Origin: Cyclina sinensis
Lineage: Eukaryota > Mollusca > Bivalvia > Venerida > Veneridae
NCBI GenBank assembly: GCA_012932295.1
Contig: JAAONU010000004.1
Location: 29,428,304 to 29,492,303, forward strand
DNA: 64,000 nucleotides
Direction of reading: 5' to 3'
The position numbers were made by a program, and so were the translations under genes. This document shows positions 1 through 11,207 of this stretch, piece after piece (positions within the stretch are counted from its first letter, which is position 1; every line of letters starts with the position of its first letter). The notes under the pieces were generated by a model. The model made no database searches. It was not told where the DNA came from and saw only the letters and a program-made list of their open reading frames with translations.

Positions 1-441
1 ATCAGACCAAGGCGCTGGAAGCTTCATGTCCTCCCCTACTGCTCTCTTGAAGTAGCTTGTCACGTTGGTGCCAATGATGAGGGGTATCATCTCTGTGTAC
101 GAGGTGTCAGGCACAATCAAAACAGGAACAGAAACAGACTCAGAGGAAAGACAAGGAACAGAAATATCAAGCACAGCATAACCTAAGTATGGTATAGTAG
201 AATCATTTGCACCTTTCACACAAAAATCAGATAGATCTAACAACTCTGGGATAGGATCTAAAGACAAAAAGAAAGAATGAGAGAGTGTGGTAACCATAGA
301 GCCAGAGTCTAAAAGTGCAACTGCTTGCTGGTTATTGATGACAACATCTGCCTCGTTTGAGTGTCCAACCAAAGGAACTTCAGGTGGGCCTTCCTTCCTG
401 GATGTTCCTCCTACTGGCCCTATGGGGGAGGAACCTGGCTG
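1..441 (-). CDS. Retroelement aspartic protease (pro/pol) frame, 5' part, partial
   Basis: This frame is open on the minus strand from the frameshift site at 441 to the window edge and is the N-terminal part of a pol-type product. After a short Gly/Pro-rich lead it contains the motif ALLDSGS, the D-S/T-G active site of retropepsin-like proteases, followed by hydrophobic strands and an IIGTN segment typical of the second half of the fold. It has no start codon of its own where expected and lies in the -1 frame relative to gag, so it is probably made as a gag-pro fusion. Reverse transcriptase and integrase would lie left of the window and cannot be judged. Seen: open frame and active-site motif. 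Known family: LTR-retroelement protease. Inferred: expression by frameshifting. Confidence 0.75.
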
Positions 442-447
442 TTTAAA
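404..447 (-). promoter_or_regulatory. Putative -1 ribosomal frameshift signal (slippery heptamer plus stem-loop)
   Basis: On the minus strand the heptamer TTTAAAC (447 to 441) sits in the gag frame as T TTA AAC, the canonical X XXY YYZ arrangement. After a 6-nt spacer (440-435) the arm GTTCCTCC (434-427) pairs perfectly with GGAGGAAC (411-404) across a 15-nt loop, which also holds a short CCC/GGG inner pairing and the gag-frame TAG stop (422-420). A one-base backward slip joins the gag frame to the protease frame, which is open to the window edge. All elements are directly visible; function is inferred. Confidence 0.75.
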
Positions 448-1991
448 GGCTTTTGTTGATCAGATGAAGATCTGGTATCAGACTGTGGTGGTGGTGGTTG
501 TTTCTTGTCTGTGCCTTGATTGCCTTGATTTCTGTTGTCTGTACCTCTGTTTCGCCATCTTGGAGGTCCTTCTGGCCTACTTCTGTTCTTCTTAACCTCT
601 TCAAGATCTTTCTCTATACGGCCTACTCTACTGTTGAGGGATTTCATCTGTGACGTCAGTTCTTGTAGTTCTTGTAAGAGTCTGGACTCTACAGATGAGC
701 TGCACTGACGGGCATCTGCTTACTGGTCACTCTTGATATTACTCTGGGGTGGCTTATCACCTGCCTTTGTTGATTGCGATGCCTTCATATCCTCTTCAAC
801 AAGCCTCAACTCTCTTCTCAACTTGGTGTAATCAAGCTCTGTCTCAAACTTGTAACGGGTGGCATTTTTCAGATCTTGGTTTCTAAGGCCAGACCACATC
901 CTGTTTCTCAGCATATCATCTCGGGTCCTTCTATCAAGTGGGATCTGAGAGTCACAAAGAAGATGTTCAAGTCGCAAACTGTAGTCGACTATGGACTCGT
1001 TCTCACGCTGACTGGCAGAATAAAACTGCTCTTTCAACTTTTCAGTGGTAGCCACATTACCATAGGTTGCATCCATTTCCTTAATTATTTCAGGAACAGT
1101 TGCTCTCTCTCCTAGATGAAGCAAAACTGACCTTGCCTTTCCCTTCAGGCTACTCCTAATGGACTCAAGAATACAGTATTCTGAGTAAATACCACTTTTC
1201 AGTAGACAGTTGACTTCATATTTCCAGACTACAAATTCAACATCTTCCTTCTTTAGTTCTCCAGAAAATTGTGGAAGCTTTGGAAGCCTATGTGGAGGAA
1301 GGCTAATAGATGAGGAATACTGTGGAAGAACAGTTGGTGTTGTTCTTGTATCAGTTGAAGTAGTAACTGGAGCACTAAGACAACTAGGAAATGAATGAGC
1401 AATACCCTCAAACTCAGGTCTAGATGAGTCATACTGATCACCTAATCTAAATGGCTTTGTAGACATGGGTGTGGCATTATCACTAGGAAGGAAAGAAACT
1501 CGACTTCCTATATCTGTAGTGGGTGTATTAACAGAACCAGAAAATGAAACACGACTATGACGTCTATCTGGAACAAGTGGAGTATCAAAGATACTTCTCT
1601 GACGTCTCTCTGTAACAGGTGTAGTGTCATATCCAGGTCTAAAGGAGATATGACTCTGATGTCTCTCAGAAGTGGGCAAAGTATTACAACCAGATAGAAA
1701 AGAAACATGACTGCGACGTCTATCTGCAGTGTGTGCTGGGTCACCTTCATTTGCAGCACGTAAACTATAAGGGGACAAGACAGGAGGAGAAAGGTCACGA
1801 TGTCTCAGGGTATACTCTCTGGTAGGAGTATCAAGCTGAGAAAACCTATCACTTGCACTACTCCGTGCCGCTTCTATCGTATACCCAGAATTTAGAACAC
1901 GTCTAATACAATACTCAAGATCAATTTCGTCACGCCTCTCACTTGTCTTATGTGTTTGGTTATCTTCCTCCATTTCAATAACAACTGACAT
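420..1991 (-). CDS. Gag-like capsid ORF of an LTR retroelement, interrupted by one in-frame TAA
   Basis: An ATG at 1991 opens 423 codons to TAA at 722-720. The same frame then continues open for about 99 codons to TAG at 422-420. The first ~230 residues are low-complexity, rich in Ser/Thr/Arg, with a repeated arrangement around RR.S.VSF.S. Residues ~240-400 resemble the capsid region of gag/PNMA-type proteins: a LP.FSGE start, tryptophan- and leucine-rich helices, then SIVDYSLRLEHL. The part after the TAA is a short coiled-coil-like helix and a basic Gln/Asn/Pro-rich tail, with no CCHC knuckle visible. It probably packages element RNA. The TAA is either a readthrough stop or a nonsense mutation; everything on both sides stays in frame. 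A host-domesticated PNMA-like gene is a less likely alternative because protease and LTR-like sequence flank it. Confidence 0.7.
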
Positions 1992-3876
1992 AGTTTATAC
2001 AACTCTGAAATATGGGCCACAAACCAAACTTACCTCTAAACTTTTAAGTTCAAATTGTAAGAAGTTGTACAAGAAAATTACTATTTTACACTGGTTAGGG
2101 AATCAATGGCACTTTTAGGACACCATACAATTCAAAACACTAAGACAAAATCACTGTCCAAAATTCAAGTGACAAAATTTGGTATATATGCTTTGTCTTC
2201 AAATAACACTATACACACTAAATGATGCTAACTTTAATCAAATTTGCACCATGTCCCTTATTGTACACCATAGAATTCAAAATAAAGCAACACACAATAC
2301 AGTAAAATACAATAAATGAAATAGTTGCAGCTTTTATGTGCAAAATTTCTAAACTTCCTGCAGAAAATTTCTTATTCTCACTCAGTGATGGCACTAACTG
2401 TACACCATACTTTTGCAAAAAAAATATTTCAGGCACCAGCAGACACCTCCTTGTTCAACTGTAATATATTGTGCAGAAGTCAAATTGCAACAACAAGTTA
2501 TACTATACTCCTTCTAGGTTCTCAAGACAGATGGCAATAATCATGCACCATACTATTTCACAACAAAACTAAAGTTGGAACAATATGTTAATTCCTGGAC
2601 TATACCAGTACTTGCAAAAAAAACTGACTTCTGAAAGTTTGTAATGTTTCCAGCAGACTGGCAGTCAATACAATTACAGCAAAACTGTAAGCTCTTTCTA
2701 ATATTCTATCACCACTTTCAATACCTGTCTGGTCACTTCAGCTTTCACCGCACCAATGCCGTCACTCTTCTTTCTTCAAAACTTCACGACTAATTAAACT
2801 GCGCGACTAGATTTAACAGAAAGCAATTTACACTGCTCAAACACTGAAATTGCTTCCAGTTATTTAGTTTAAAGTAAGATCACCACTATTTTCTTTCCAA
2901 AACTTACACCATCACATGTACAGCAGATTCACAAAAAAAAAATCATAGTATCAGAGGCATACATATACCTGTGGTAATATGATTCAAAATTTTCATGTAC
3001 ATATTCTGTCAAGGCAGACTTCCCTACAATTCCAAGTTACTAGACAAACTAATCTACACTCACTATAGTACCAGTATTGTTGTCCAACTTACCAACTCCA
3101 GACACACTATTCAAAACAATCTACAGATATGTTGTCATCTTTTTTTTTTTTTTTTTTTTTTAAATAAAGAATTCAAGAATATGGTCTATATATAGGAGCC
3201 AAGGGGTATATGGATAATTTCACCTATTATGAATGATAATATGAAGATGTTAGCTCACCAATTACCAGAGTTAATGATATGATTCATGCAATGCTCCCTC
3301 AACCTGCAAGCCTAGTTGTGCTCTGTGTCATGGATCCATCAAGTCAACACACAAAATGTTCACACTGTCACACAACCTGTCATATAAAGAATATCATGAA
3401 AAACTCAAAAATATCAAATAAATATTCAAACACAATTATATTGCTATCATAGAATCAAACACTATTGAAATGTCACTAAAATAAATTCAAAAAAAAAAAA
3501 ATGTCTAATCCACTGTTCACTATGTATGTTTATGTAGTCTATGCCACTCAACACGCTCCAGTCCAGACGCACGTAAACAAACGAAGAATGTCCAAAATAC
3601 TGTGTGAATCACTCTATCAGAAATTGCTAGCGATGGTATCCACTATGTAAACTAATTAAGGCCTTTGTTCATAACTTTTGAAAGCTTTATTATGTTTTAA
3701 TTTGCGTATATAAATTGAAAAAATACTTCAACACATATGTTCATGGAAATTCCGTGTTTACGTTCCAGCAAGGGGTTTCCCAATTCTCATTGGTCAATTG
3801 TATGCCTGGGTCGAATCGCTTCGTCCTCTACCCGACTCGCCTCAAAACAGTCCCAAATGCCACACTGGCCACCAAA
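1992..3876 (-). other. Long leader of the LTR retroelement, with a primer-binding-site-like start
   Basis: About 1.9 kb between the putative LTR and gag. Immediately inside the LTR edge on the minus strand is TTTGGTGGCCAGTGTGG (from 3876), in the position and with the TGG start expected of a tRNA primer-binding site; I cannot name the tRNA. The rest is AT-rich with a poly-T run near 3141-3163 and no convincing coding sequence. The length is unusual and may include an intron or a nested insertion. Confidence 0.4.
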
Positions 3877-4297
3877 TGTCACGGATACTCGTGAGTTTAA
3901 ACATTCGGGGTGAATGGAGGGTCGTATGAGGATCCTGAAAATACGCAAGGCACCAGAGAAATAAAATATATTTCTCGGCAGAAAGAAACAAAGCTCACGC
4001 CATTTGAATATCTTTTTATCAGTGCGACGAAATGCATGAATTCCACACGGAATGCAAATAGGAATGAAAACAATGAATATAAATGAACAATTGACAATAG
4101 TTAATTACCTGAAAATACGCAAGGCACCAGAGAAATAAAATATATTTCTCGGCAGAAAGAAACAAAGCTCACGCCATTTGAATATCTTTTTATCAGTGCG
4201 CATGCGTAAAGGTGCACGTGGCTAACGTCGGTTAGCGTGAACTATCTCTGATGAGAATGAATAACCCTTCACCTTTATAGGTTAACTATAGGCAACA
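3877..4297 (-). repeat. Putative 5' LTR of the retroelement
   Basis: Read on the minus strand this block starts TGTTGCC and ends CCGTGACA, the TG...CA ends expected of an LTR, and is followed directly by the primer-binding-like sequence and then, downstream, gag and pro in the same orientation. It contains a 93-bp direct repeat (3934-4026 and 4108-4200) and a TATAAAGG motif near its upstream end. The second LTR would be outside the window, so neither identity between LTRs nor a target-site duplication can be tested. Confidence 0.45.
3934..4200. repeat. 93-bp direct repeat, two copies 174 bp apart
   Basis: The segment beginning CCTGAAAATACGCAAGGCAC and ending in TTTTTATCAGTGCG occurs at 3934-4026 and again, essentially identical, at 4108-4200. 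It lies inside the putative LTR, in the position where duplicated U3 control segments are common. Confidence 0.85.
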
Positions 4298-4299
4298 TA

Positions 4300-4440
4300 A
4301 AAAAAAATGAAATGATAGATGGATCAATGGAGTATGATAACAACAGGTATGGAGTATGATAATGATAAGTATGGAGTATGATAATTATATGGAAGGATAA
4401 TGGATGGCTAATGGATAATAACATATGATGAATAATAAAG
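4300..4440. repeat. Short degenerate GGAGTATGATA repeats
   Basis: The 11-mer GGAGTATGATA recurs three times in AT-rich sequence between 4328 and 4385. Simple sequence with no coding potential. Confidence 0.5.
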
Positions 4441-5400
4441 ACAAGTTGTCCCTGTGACATACGTAATGCCTGTAACAATAATGTAACATTAATGTAACCT
4501 CTACGTAACTCAATCTACAGCCAAATACAAGTATAAATTTGCTATATTTTCCCCCTGAAAAAGTTTTCAACGTAACATAAGTAACATTTTGTAACATTAA
4601 GAAATAAAACCAGTCACATATTCAGAGTTATACGTAATGCCTGTAACAACAATGTAACACTTATATTATCTCTACGTAACTCAATCGACAGCGATATACA
4701 AGTATATATTTGCTATATTTCCCCGCTGAAAGAGTTTTCAATTTAACATGAGTAACATTTTGTAACATTAAGAAATAAAAACAGTTACATGTCCAGAGCG
4801 ACACGTAATTCCTGCAACAACTATGTAACATTCGTGTTACCTCTACGTAACTCAATCTACAGCGAATTACAAGTATATATTTGACTGTGTTATTTATTCG
4901 CCTGAACGTGTTTTCAACGTAACTTAAGTAACACTTTGTAACATTAAGAAATAAAAGCAATCACATGTTCAGAGTTATATGTAATGCCTGTAACAACAAT
5001 GTAACACTAATATAATCTCTACGTAACTCAATCGACAGCAATATACAAGTATATATTTGCTATATTTTCCCCCTGAAAGAGTTTTCAACGTAAGATAAGT
5101 AACATTTTGTAACATTAAGAAATATAAACAGTCACATATTCAGAGTTATACGTAATGCCTGTAACAATTATGTAACATTAATGTAACCTCTACGTAACTC
5201 CATCTACAGCTATATACAAGTATACATTTGCTATATTTTCCCCCTGAAAAGGTTTTCAACGTAACATCAGTAACATTTTGTAACATTAAGAAATAAAAAC
5301 AGTCGCATATTCAGAGTTATACGTTATGTCTGTAACAATTATGTAACATTCATGTAACCTCTACGTAACTCAATCTACAGCGATACAAGTATATATTTGC
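4440..5400. repeat. Tandem satellite, ~172-bp unit, about 5.5 copies
   Basis: Five to six units share the blocks TTCAGAGTTATACGTAATGC, CTCTACGTAACTCAATC, CAAGTATATATTTGCTATA and GTAACATTTTGTAACATTAAG in fixed order. The TTCAGAGTTA block recurs near 4621, 4793, 4968, 5140 and 5313, giving a period of about 172 bp. Each unit contains several GTAAC/TAACAT words. It abuts the hAT-like element at its right end. Short ORFs across it are by-products of the repeat. Confidence 0.9.
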
Positions 5401-5425
5401 TTTAATTTTGCTTAATTTGTTTTTC

Positions 5426-6199
5426 AGTTCAGTCAGTTACCCGAATTTTGGTATCCGAACATTGATAATGTTTTACCACCTGTACGTTGTGGGGTAAACT
5501 GCTATCTATCATCTAGAAATAGCGTAGAAATGCTTGTTTAATGGAAGTTTTAAATACTTTTTAAGTGATTGGCAATACATAATATATTCCGTTCATTAAA
5601 ACAGCGTGAAATAAGTCCAAACACGCATGGGAGGTATATTATTTTATTTTTCTATTTTTTTTAATACAGCTTATTTCAATATTGTTACTCGATGATCAAA
5701 CATAAAGCGAGGATGATTTATCTTCAAATATACTTACAAGAGGAAATATTTGAGCTATTCTACTGATTGGGCAACTAAAAAGTAATATCAATAAAGTTAT
5801 AACAGTGATTGGTGGTTCGTTTTCGTAAAACATGACGTTAATCATTTAATATTAGATAAACAACTTCTAAAATTTGTGAAATAAACGGGCGCCAATGATA
5901 ATGAACGATTAATTAAAAGGTATCACAATTACGCCTCTTGCAAACTGTTAATCCGTAACGATTGCCCCTGCTAATTATGCATTGCAATTTTATTGTTAAT
6001 TGGATCATTTTTGACAGGCGATAAACAAACACAATACCAAACAGATTGTTTCCATAATCATAATGCTTACATTTATAAAAATCAACGATTCTTTATTTGA
6101 AAAAAAAATCATTATAGAATATTCGAATTTGATTTACATTTTCGAATATTCGGTCGATTTTTTAATATTCGAATATTCGAACAATAGCTCCCATCCCTA
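5426..6199. mobile_element. hAT-like non-autonomous element, copy A, left end missing
   Basis: From TTCAGTCAGTTACCCG to the end TTCGAATATTCG...CCCATCCCTA this matches the element at 53,804-54,660 over nearly its whole length. The right terminal repeat is present, but the left one is replaced by the end of the 172-bp array. No transposase is encoded. Confidence 0.7.
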
Positions 6200-6296
6200 G
6201 TCTTTTCCCATTTCATCCCTCTGCCTATGATATAACATGTTTTTTCCAACAAAAGTTAGCTTTAATTCTACGACGTGATATTGGATAAGCAGTAAA

Positions 6297-6520
6297 GGAG
6301 AAAAGGTCGTTATCATCAGGTTGTGAATATATGAACTAATCTATAAAAAAGGTCATTATCATCACGTTGTGAATATATGAACTAAGCTGTAAAAATGTCG
6401 TTATCATCACGTTGTGAATATATGAACTAAGCTATAAAAATGTCGATATCATCACATTGTGAATATATGAACTAAGCTATAAAAATATCGTTATCATCAC
6501 GTTGTGAATATAGCAAAGCT
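6297..6520. repeat. Tandem array, ~45-bp unit, about 5 copies
   Basis: Units carry TCGTTATCATCACGTTGTGA followed by ATATATGAACTAAGCTATAA, repeated about five times with point differences. Non-coding. Confidence 0.85.
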
Positions 6521-9460
6521 ATTAACTATTTCTGATTAATCTATTTTGGAGTAAGATTTTAAGGACATTGCACTCTAGCTTGTATTTTTAATGTGTATCG
6601 CAATGTATCGTCTAGCTTTATTGAAATGCCAACTGTGACTTTTAATTAAAAACAGAACTCAATGGAAAATGAAAAGTAGTAAAAGTAGCCACAGGACAAT
6701 TTAAAATGATGCAGTTTTTTTTTTTATTTCTCTTCGATTCATTATGAGATGTGTTCAGAATATATATAAATAGGCTGTTTTTATTTATGTAAACATTTAC
6801 GTTATAATTTTTATGCTTCCAAAACAAAAATTCAGGGTAGCTTATAGTTGCCGCTTTGTCTGTCTTCCTATCCATCCTTTCGTCACTCTTGTTCGAATTA
6901 TTTCTCAGTAAATACTCTTTTGAATTAAATGAAATTTTATAGAAAGCCTCAGTTCCAAGAGGGGGTTGAGCATGTTACCAGCTTAATTATTGTTTATTTT
7001 TTCTAGTGTTATGACCCTTTGTTTTGCTGTGTATGGTATACTAAAGCATTGTTTGTGTCCGGGCTACTTTTCAACAACCACTCTTTTAAATTTAACGAAA
7101 GATTTGGAGTGGAGATCACAATATTACTTGCACAATTTTATTTTGCCGGTTATTTGGCATAAGCAAAATTCCCGTGTTATTTGAGGTGGGAAAAATTAGC
7201 TACTAGTTGCTAGCTACGAGTAGCCAGTTACTTGTCCAGAGAAAAATAGCTACTAGTAGACAGAGTCTAAAAAGTAGTTTCTAGTAACCAGTTATAAGAA
7301 CGTATCATTAGTCTCAATTATACAAGTAGCTGGCCATTGATCTGTTTCTAAAACATGTAGGCTTTACTTGGATATAATCGAATAAATGAGATTTAAAAAA
7401 ATAATCTGTTGATGTATTTGACAAAACAAAACATGATTATATTTTTTATAGTTTCTTACATTTTGGATGTGTTGAAACACATATGTCTATTTTCTGTTTT
7501 TCAGCCCACAGGATCAAAGATCAAACTCACAAGGGCCCGTACATTAGAAAAGGTTTCCAGTGAAAAGATAAAGAAAAAAAATATTTTCAGGACTTTCAAA
7601 CATAAAAGATTGGTTTGACATGACGAGAAAATGATCCCGTTTTCAGCATTTCTGAATGAGTTACATGTATGTGTACATTGCCTAACGCAGGAATAAGAGT
7701 TCTACATACAAGCAATTAAGAAAGAATTCCGTAACATTTCAATACATTTGATTCAGCTAAATTCTATAAAATATGACATGACATGATACGTGATAAAAAA
7801 CTAAATAATCTGGATGACTCAGCTTTGGATATTTATATCATCTTACAGAAAAGCAAACCGGAAGGTAATGCTTCTATAGTTAAAAATACAGTACTGTGTG
7901 ATTTATTTATTCTACTGTTTTTTGAAAAAAAAAATTCGCTGTCTTTCAAAATCTTTTAACTTTTGCCATTCAAAAAAAAAACTTAAAAAACAAACAAACA
8001 AACAAAAAAAAACAAAAAAAAAACAAACACATATACCACTTTTATGCTATATGCTATATACTAAACTAATTTACTAACAAGGCTAATACTAAATAGGACA
8101 GTATTGACACACTGCTACAGTCAACGGATCTTTACATAATGTTAACTGACTATACAAAATACCATATCACAATATCGCATCCTAAAATTTACGTAAATGA
8201 CAGACAAATTTACATGGTGCAATATAGTAAAACATTGTGATATATTCATTAATAACTATAAACATGCAACACGTGCAATTGGCATCAACACCAGGACTTT
8301 AAGTGTGTAAACATTACTTCAAAAAGTACAGCATACTGTTTTCGAAATAAAATGGTTATAAATATCATGACCAAATGTCACAGACATTTGCCATAACCAA
8401 ATATAACCATGAGGGACAATAAATGCCATTTCAGTGGTATTTTACACTCACACCGTATCTAAGCCACCTAATATGATCAATGAATCATTAACTAAATTCA
8501 ACACAGATTATGCCCATTTACAGAAAATATTCTCCAGGTTTTATAATCAAAGGACTAGATCCATAAAATGTATAAAAACTAATTTAGGGGCAGCTACAGT
8601 AGAGGCAATAAGAAACAAATTTATCAAAATGCAATCATAACAAAGGTTTCCTACTGCTGAAAGTCGTGGCAGTAATAAGAATTAATGTTACAGAGGCAAG
8701 ATTTTCATTTAACATTTTGTTTCAATGCAAAACTTGAATAACTTGGTATTGGTTTCAAAGGGAATTTGAAGAGGATTCAGTCTGGACGTCTTTTCAAATT
8801 TAATAGGAACGAGAAATCAGCCGAGTGAAAATCGACACTTGTACGCATAATTTCAGTTCTTCATATGACCTGAGCACTTGCTAGAATTTCAACGTCGGAT
8901 ACCCATGTTAGAATTTATGATCTTTCATTGGTGTGGCCATTTCAGGATCCAAATTTTCCATTAGATATACGAACAAACACTCAGATAGACGATCAAACAA
9001 GCATATAGACAAACAAACACACAGAAATAGCCGAACAAACACACGGTTGCAGAATAAAACCTAAATAACGTTTGCATTGATATTCTTACTGATATTTGTC
9101 CACATACCAAGTTTCTAAAACCTTGAATAAATACTTTCTGAGTTATGATAGGATCTAAATTTCCGGACAAGTGCGAAGACGGACAGACAGAAAAACAGGC
9201 GAGAGTCCCCTCTGTGTAAACCATGAGAGTCTAGATAAAATGATAAACGATTTAATAGCATTTATTGTTTCTATAAATAGAAACAAACACCGAGGAAGAT
9301 ACCGGTCTTTTGCTTTTACTTATCAGCTCATTAATTGATCTGACTTTTGTAATAATTTTTACTCAATAATTCTTGGGAGCACTGATTCCATTTTTCTACA
9401 TGAATGGTATTTCTTTTCATCTAGGGTAGTTTACATTTTCAGAAAGATACAAGTACTTAC
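6521..9460. other. AT-rich intergenic sequence without a recognisable gene
   Basis: Nothing convincing is coded here. There is a local cluster of TAGCTACTAGT-type inverted words at 7195-7270, an A-rich stretch at 7970-8030, and a repeat-like block at 8950-9230 rich in AAACA and CAGACAGA words. A last GALNT exon should lie left of 9461 but was not identified. Confidence 0.5.
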
Positions 9461-9600
9461 GTTTCTATAAATAAACACTTGGTGACCTTTGCCTCCATGG
9501 CAACCATAGATCTTGATCTGTATGCCATCAGGAGTATCCCATCAATACTCGTGACGTCTCTAACAAGTTTTTAGTGAATACATAGAATAGAATACAAAAA
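9461..9600 (-). pseudogene. GALNT exon 9 remnant: second lectin repeat (two stops)
   Basis: Contains TPDGIQIKIYGCHGGKGHQV and FIYRN before a strong GTAAGT donor at 9460. In the same frame upstream are TAG (9562-9560) and TGA (9544-9542); the TGA stands where the lectin repeat normally has its cysteine (C-x-D). No clear AG acceptor precedes it, so the start coordinate is approximate. Confidence 0.7.
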
Positions 9601-9656
9601 TCATAGTATACTATCACGATATACTGACAAATATTAACTAGATGAATGTATTTTAC

Positions 9657-9764
9657 CTGGTTTCCGCCTTGTCCGTGACACGGATACACTGAAACTGGCT
9701 GACTTCGTCCAGATTCCGTGTCAGTATTCGCGTCTGCACACAGGGATCTATCTTTGTTACGGAT
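9657..9764 (-). pseudogene. GALNT exon 8 (intact): first lectin repeat
   Basis: 36 codons, phase 0: IRNKDRSLCADA through VSVYPCHGQGGNQ. This is the alpha repeat of the ricin-B-type lectin domain, with the CHGxGGNQ signature. Confidence 0.9.
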
Positions 9765-10136
9765 CTGAAATAGTTTTAATTAACACAAAAAAGATAATAT
9801 TTTTTGTCAGTGCTGTGATCAACTTTAAATAATATATCGGCAGGATTGCTGGGCGTTATTCATAAAATTAGTAATAAATTCTTGTAAACGGTAATTCTTT
9901 TTAAACTGTTTACACGTGTAATGTATACTCAATCTGCAGTTATGTACCTTTTGTAATATAGTGATATCTTGATTATGAATCTTTCATTCTAGGATTCAAT
10001 TCAAAACTATGGCATTGCCTTCAATATTTTAATAATTCGTAAAGCTACAATTGTGATATTTCTTATGACGAACGGTATTACCGAGCTTTGATTCTACCAT
10101 GCATTAAAGCAGTAATGGTTTATATCAAACACATAC

Positions 10137-10265
10137 CTCGCCTGAAGCAATAGATTCGCCTGGAACAAATAGTTCAGGATATATATTGTTTAGGTACCAT
10201 TTGAAACTTTTACATTGCAATTTCTCTCTCAAAGCTTTCCGTTTACTGACGTCACCATAGTCACC
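10137..10265 (-). pseudogene. GALNT exon 7 (intact): link to lectin domain
   Basis: 43 codons, phase 0 at both ends: [19 protein letters not shown], then [13 protein letters not shown] and PGESIASGE. This is the conserved region between catalytic and lectin domains (LQCKxFxWYLxNIYPE). Confidence 0.92.
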
Positions 10266-10536
10266 CTGGAAACAAGGACAAGAAAAGCTTTTAAGGGGAT
10301 AACGCCGCTTATGGAGACTGAGTTATCTGTCGATTTACTGCAATCAAAGTCGTCAGAAACGGAAAAAAAATACAAATTTATGTCATTCTTCAAGAAACCA
10401 AGGCATAATTGAAACGTTGATGTTCGAATTCTTGCAGAAACTCACTGAAAACACATCTTTGGGTTACTCTGATTTACGTAAACTCAACACACGCTCGAGA
10501 TAAATTTTCCTACAGTTGTTTGGAATTTTTACCTAC

Positions 10537-10821
10537 CAGTTGATAATTTAGTCACATGAAGTAATAATCCTTAAAGTCATCAAGCCAAACATCTGCCAGT
10601 CGCACTAGATTTCTGTTTAAGGCATTCGTGTTTCCCCATTTATAAGGACTTCTTTTCCTGAACACGTGACCGACATGAGAGCAAGCGTGCCGCACATCCA
10701 TGTTTTGAAAGAAAGCTCGAGATTTTAACCACCTCATATATCCATGCCACTGTCATAAGTTCCCAGTTTTCGGAAAAAGTCGCTAGATATTGCAAACAAT
10801 CCTCCGGCCATCGTGGGGTAT
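10537..10821 (-). pseudogene. GALNT exon 6 (three stops, 16-nt deletion)
   Basis: Encodes [20 protein letters not shown] and YDSGMDI. The family WGGEN motif then reads stop-G-G-stop-N (TGA at 10736-10734, TAA at 10727-10725). After LELSFKTWMCG a 16-nt deletion shifts the frame, which resumes at HACSHVGHVFRKRSPYKW, then RLADVWLDDFKDYYFM, and a TGA at 10554-10552 six codons before the donor. Restoring 16 nt gives the phase-consistent exon length. Confidence 0.9.
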
Positions 10822-10985
10822 CTAAGACAAATACAGACATTGAATAATAATGAAATCTTAAATATTAGAAAAAGAACCAGATATATGGAAACTTAATTTA
10901 AGTTTAGTGCGAAGCTTGTATATGACAAACGAAAAAAATATGATAAAACTTTGGCATGGAAAACACAAAAACAACAGACCCTTAC

Positions 10986-11207
10986 CTAACAGGGTGGCTA
11001 TTACTGTAATTAAAACGTTTCAACTCTGACTCAGGTATAGCGTGCCAGTTGAACAGGAGGTCCCAGTCGAAGCCGCCAACATAAACAGATCTGATTCCAC
11101 CACAAGCCCATTGTATTTGAATGTGCTATCGTCTATCACATCTATAACGGGTACCAGTACATTCGTGTAATTTTCTTTAATTCTGTGAAGCATGGGTGGG
11201 AGCCAGC
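10986..11207 (-). pseudogene. GALNT exon 5, downstream version (5b; one-base deletion)
   Basis: Encodes the same segment as 5a: MLHRIKENYTNVLVPVID, DDSTFKYN, then, after a one-base frame change near 11,105, SVYVGGFDWDLLFNWHAIPE, SELKRF and PV-R. The ending phase joins exon 6. The 222-bp length is one short of the phase-consistent length. Its VYVGGFDWDLLF is closer to the usual family motif than that of 5a. Confidence 0.85.

Noticed and set aside
287..1441. Plus-strand and alternate-frame ORFs over the retroelement
   Set aside because: Shadows of the gag and protease frames.
4440..5400. CRISPR-like array
   Set aside because: Units are adjacent tandem repeats of ~172 bp without unique spacers, in a eukaryotic genome.
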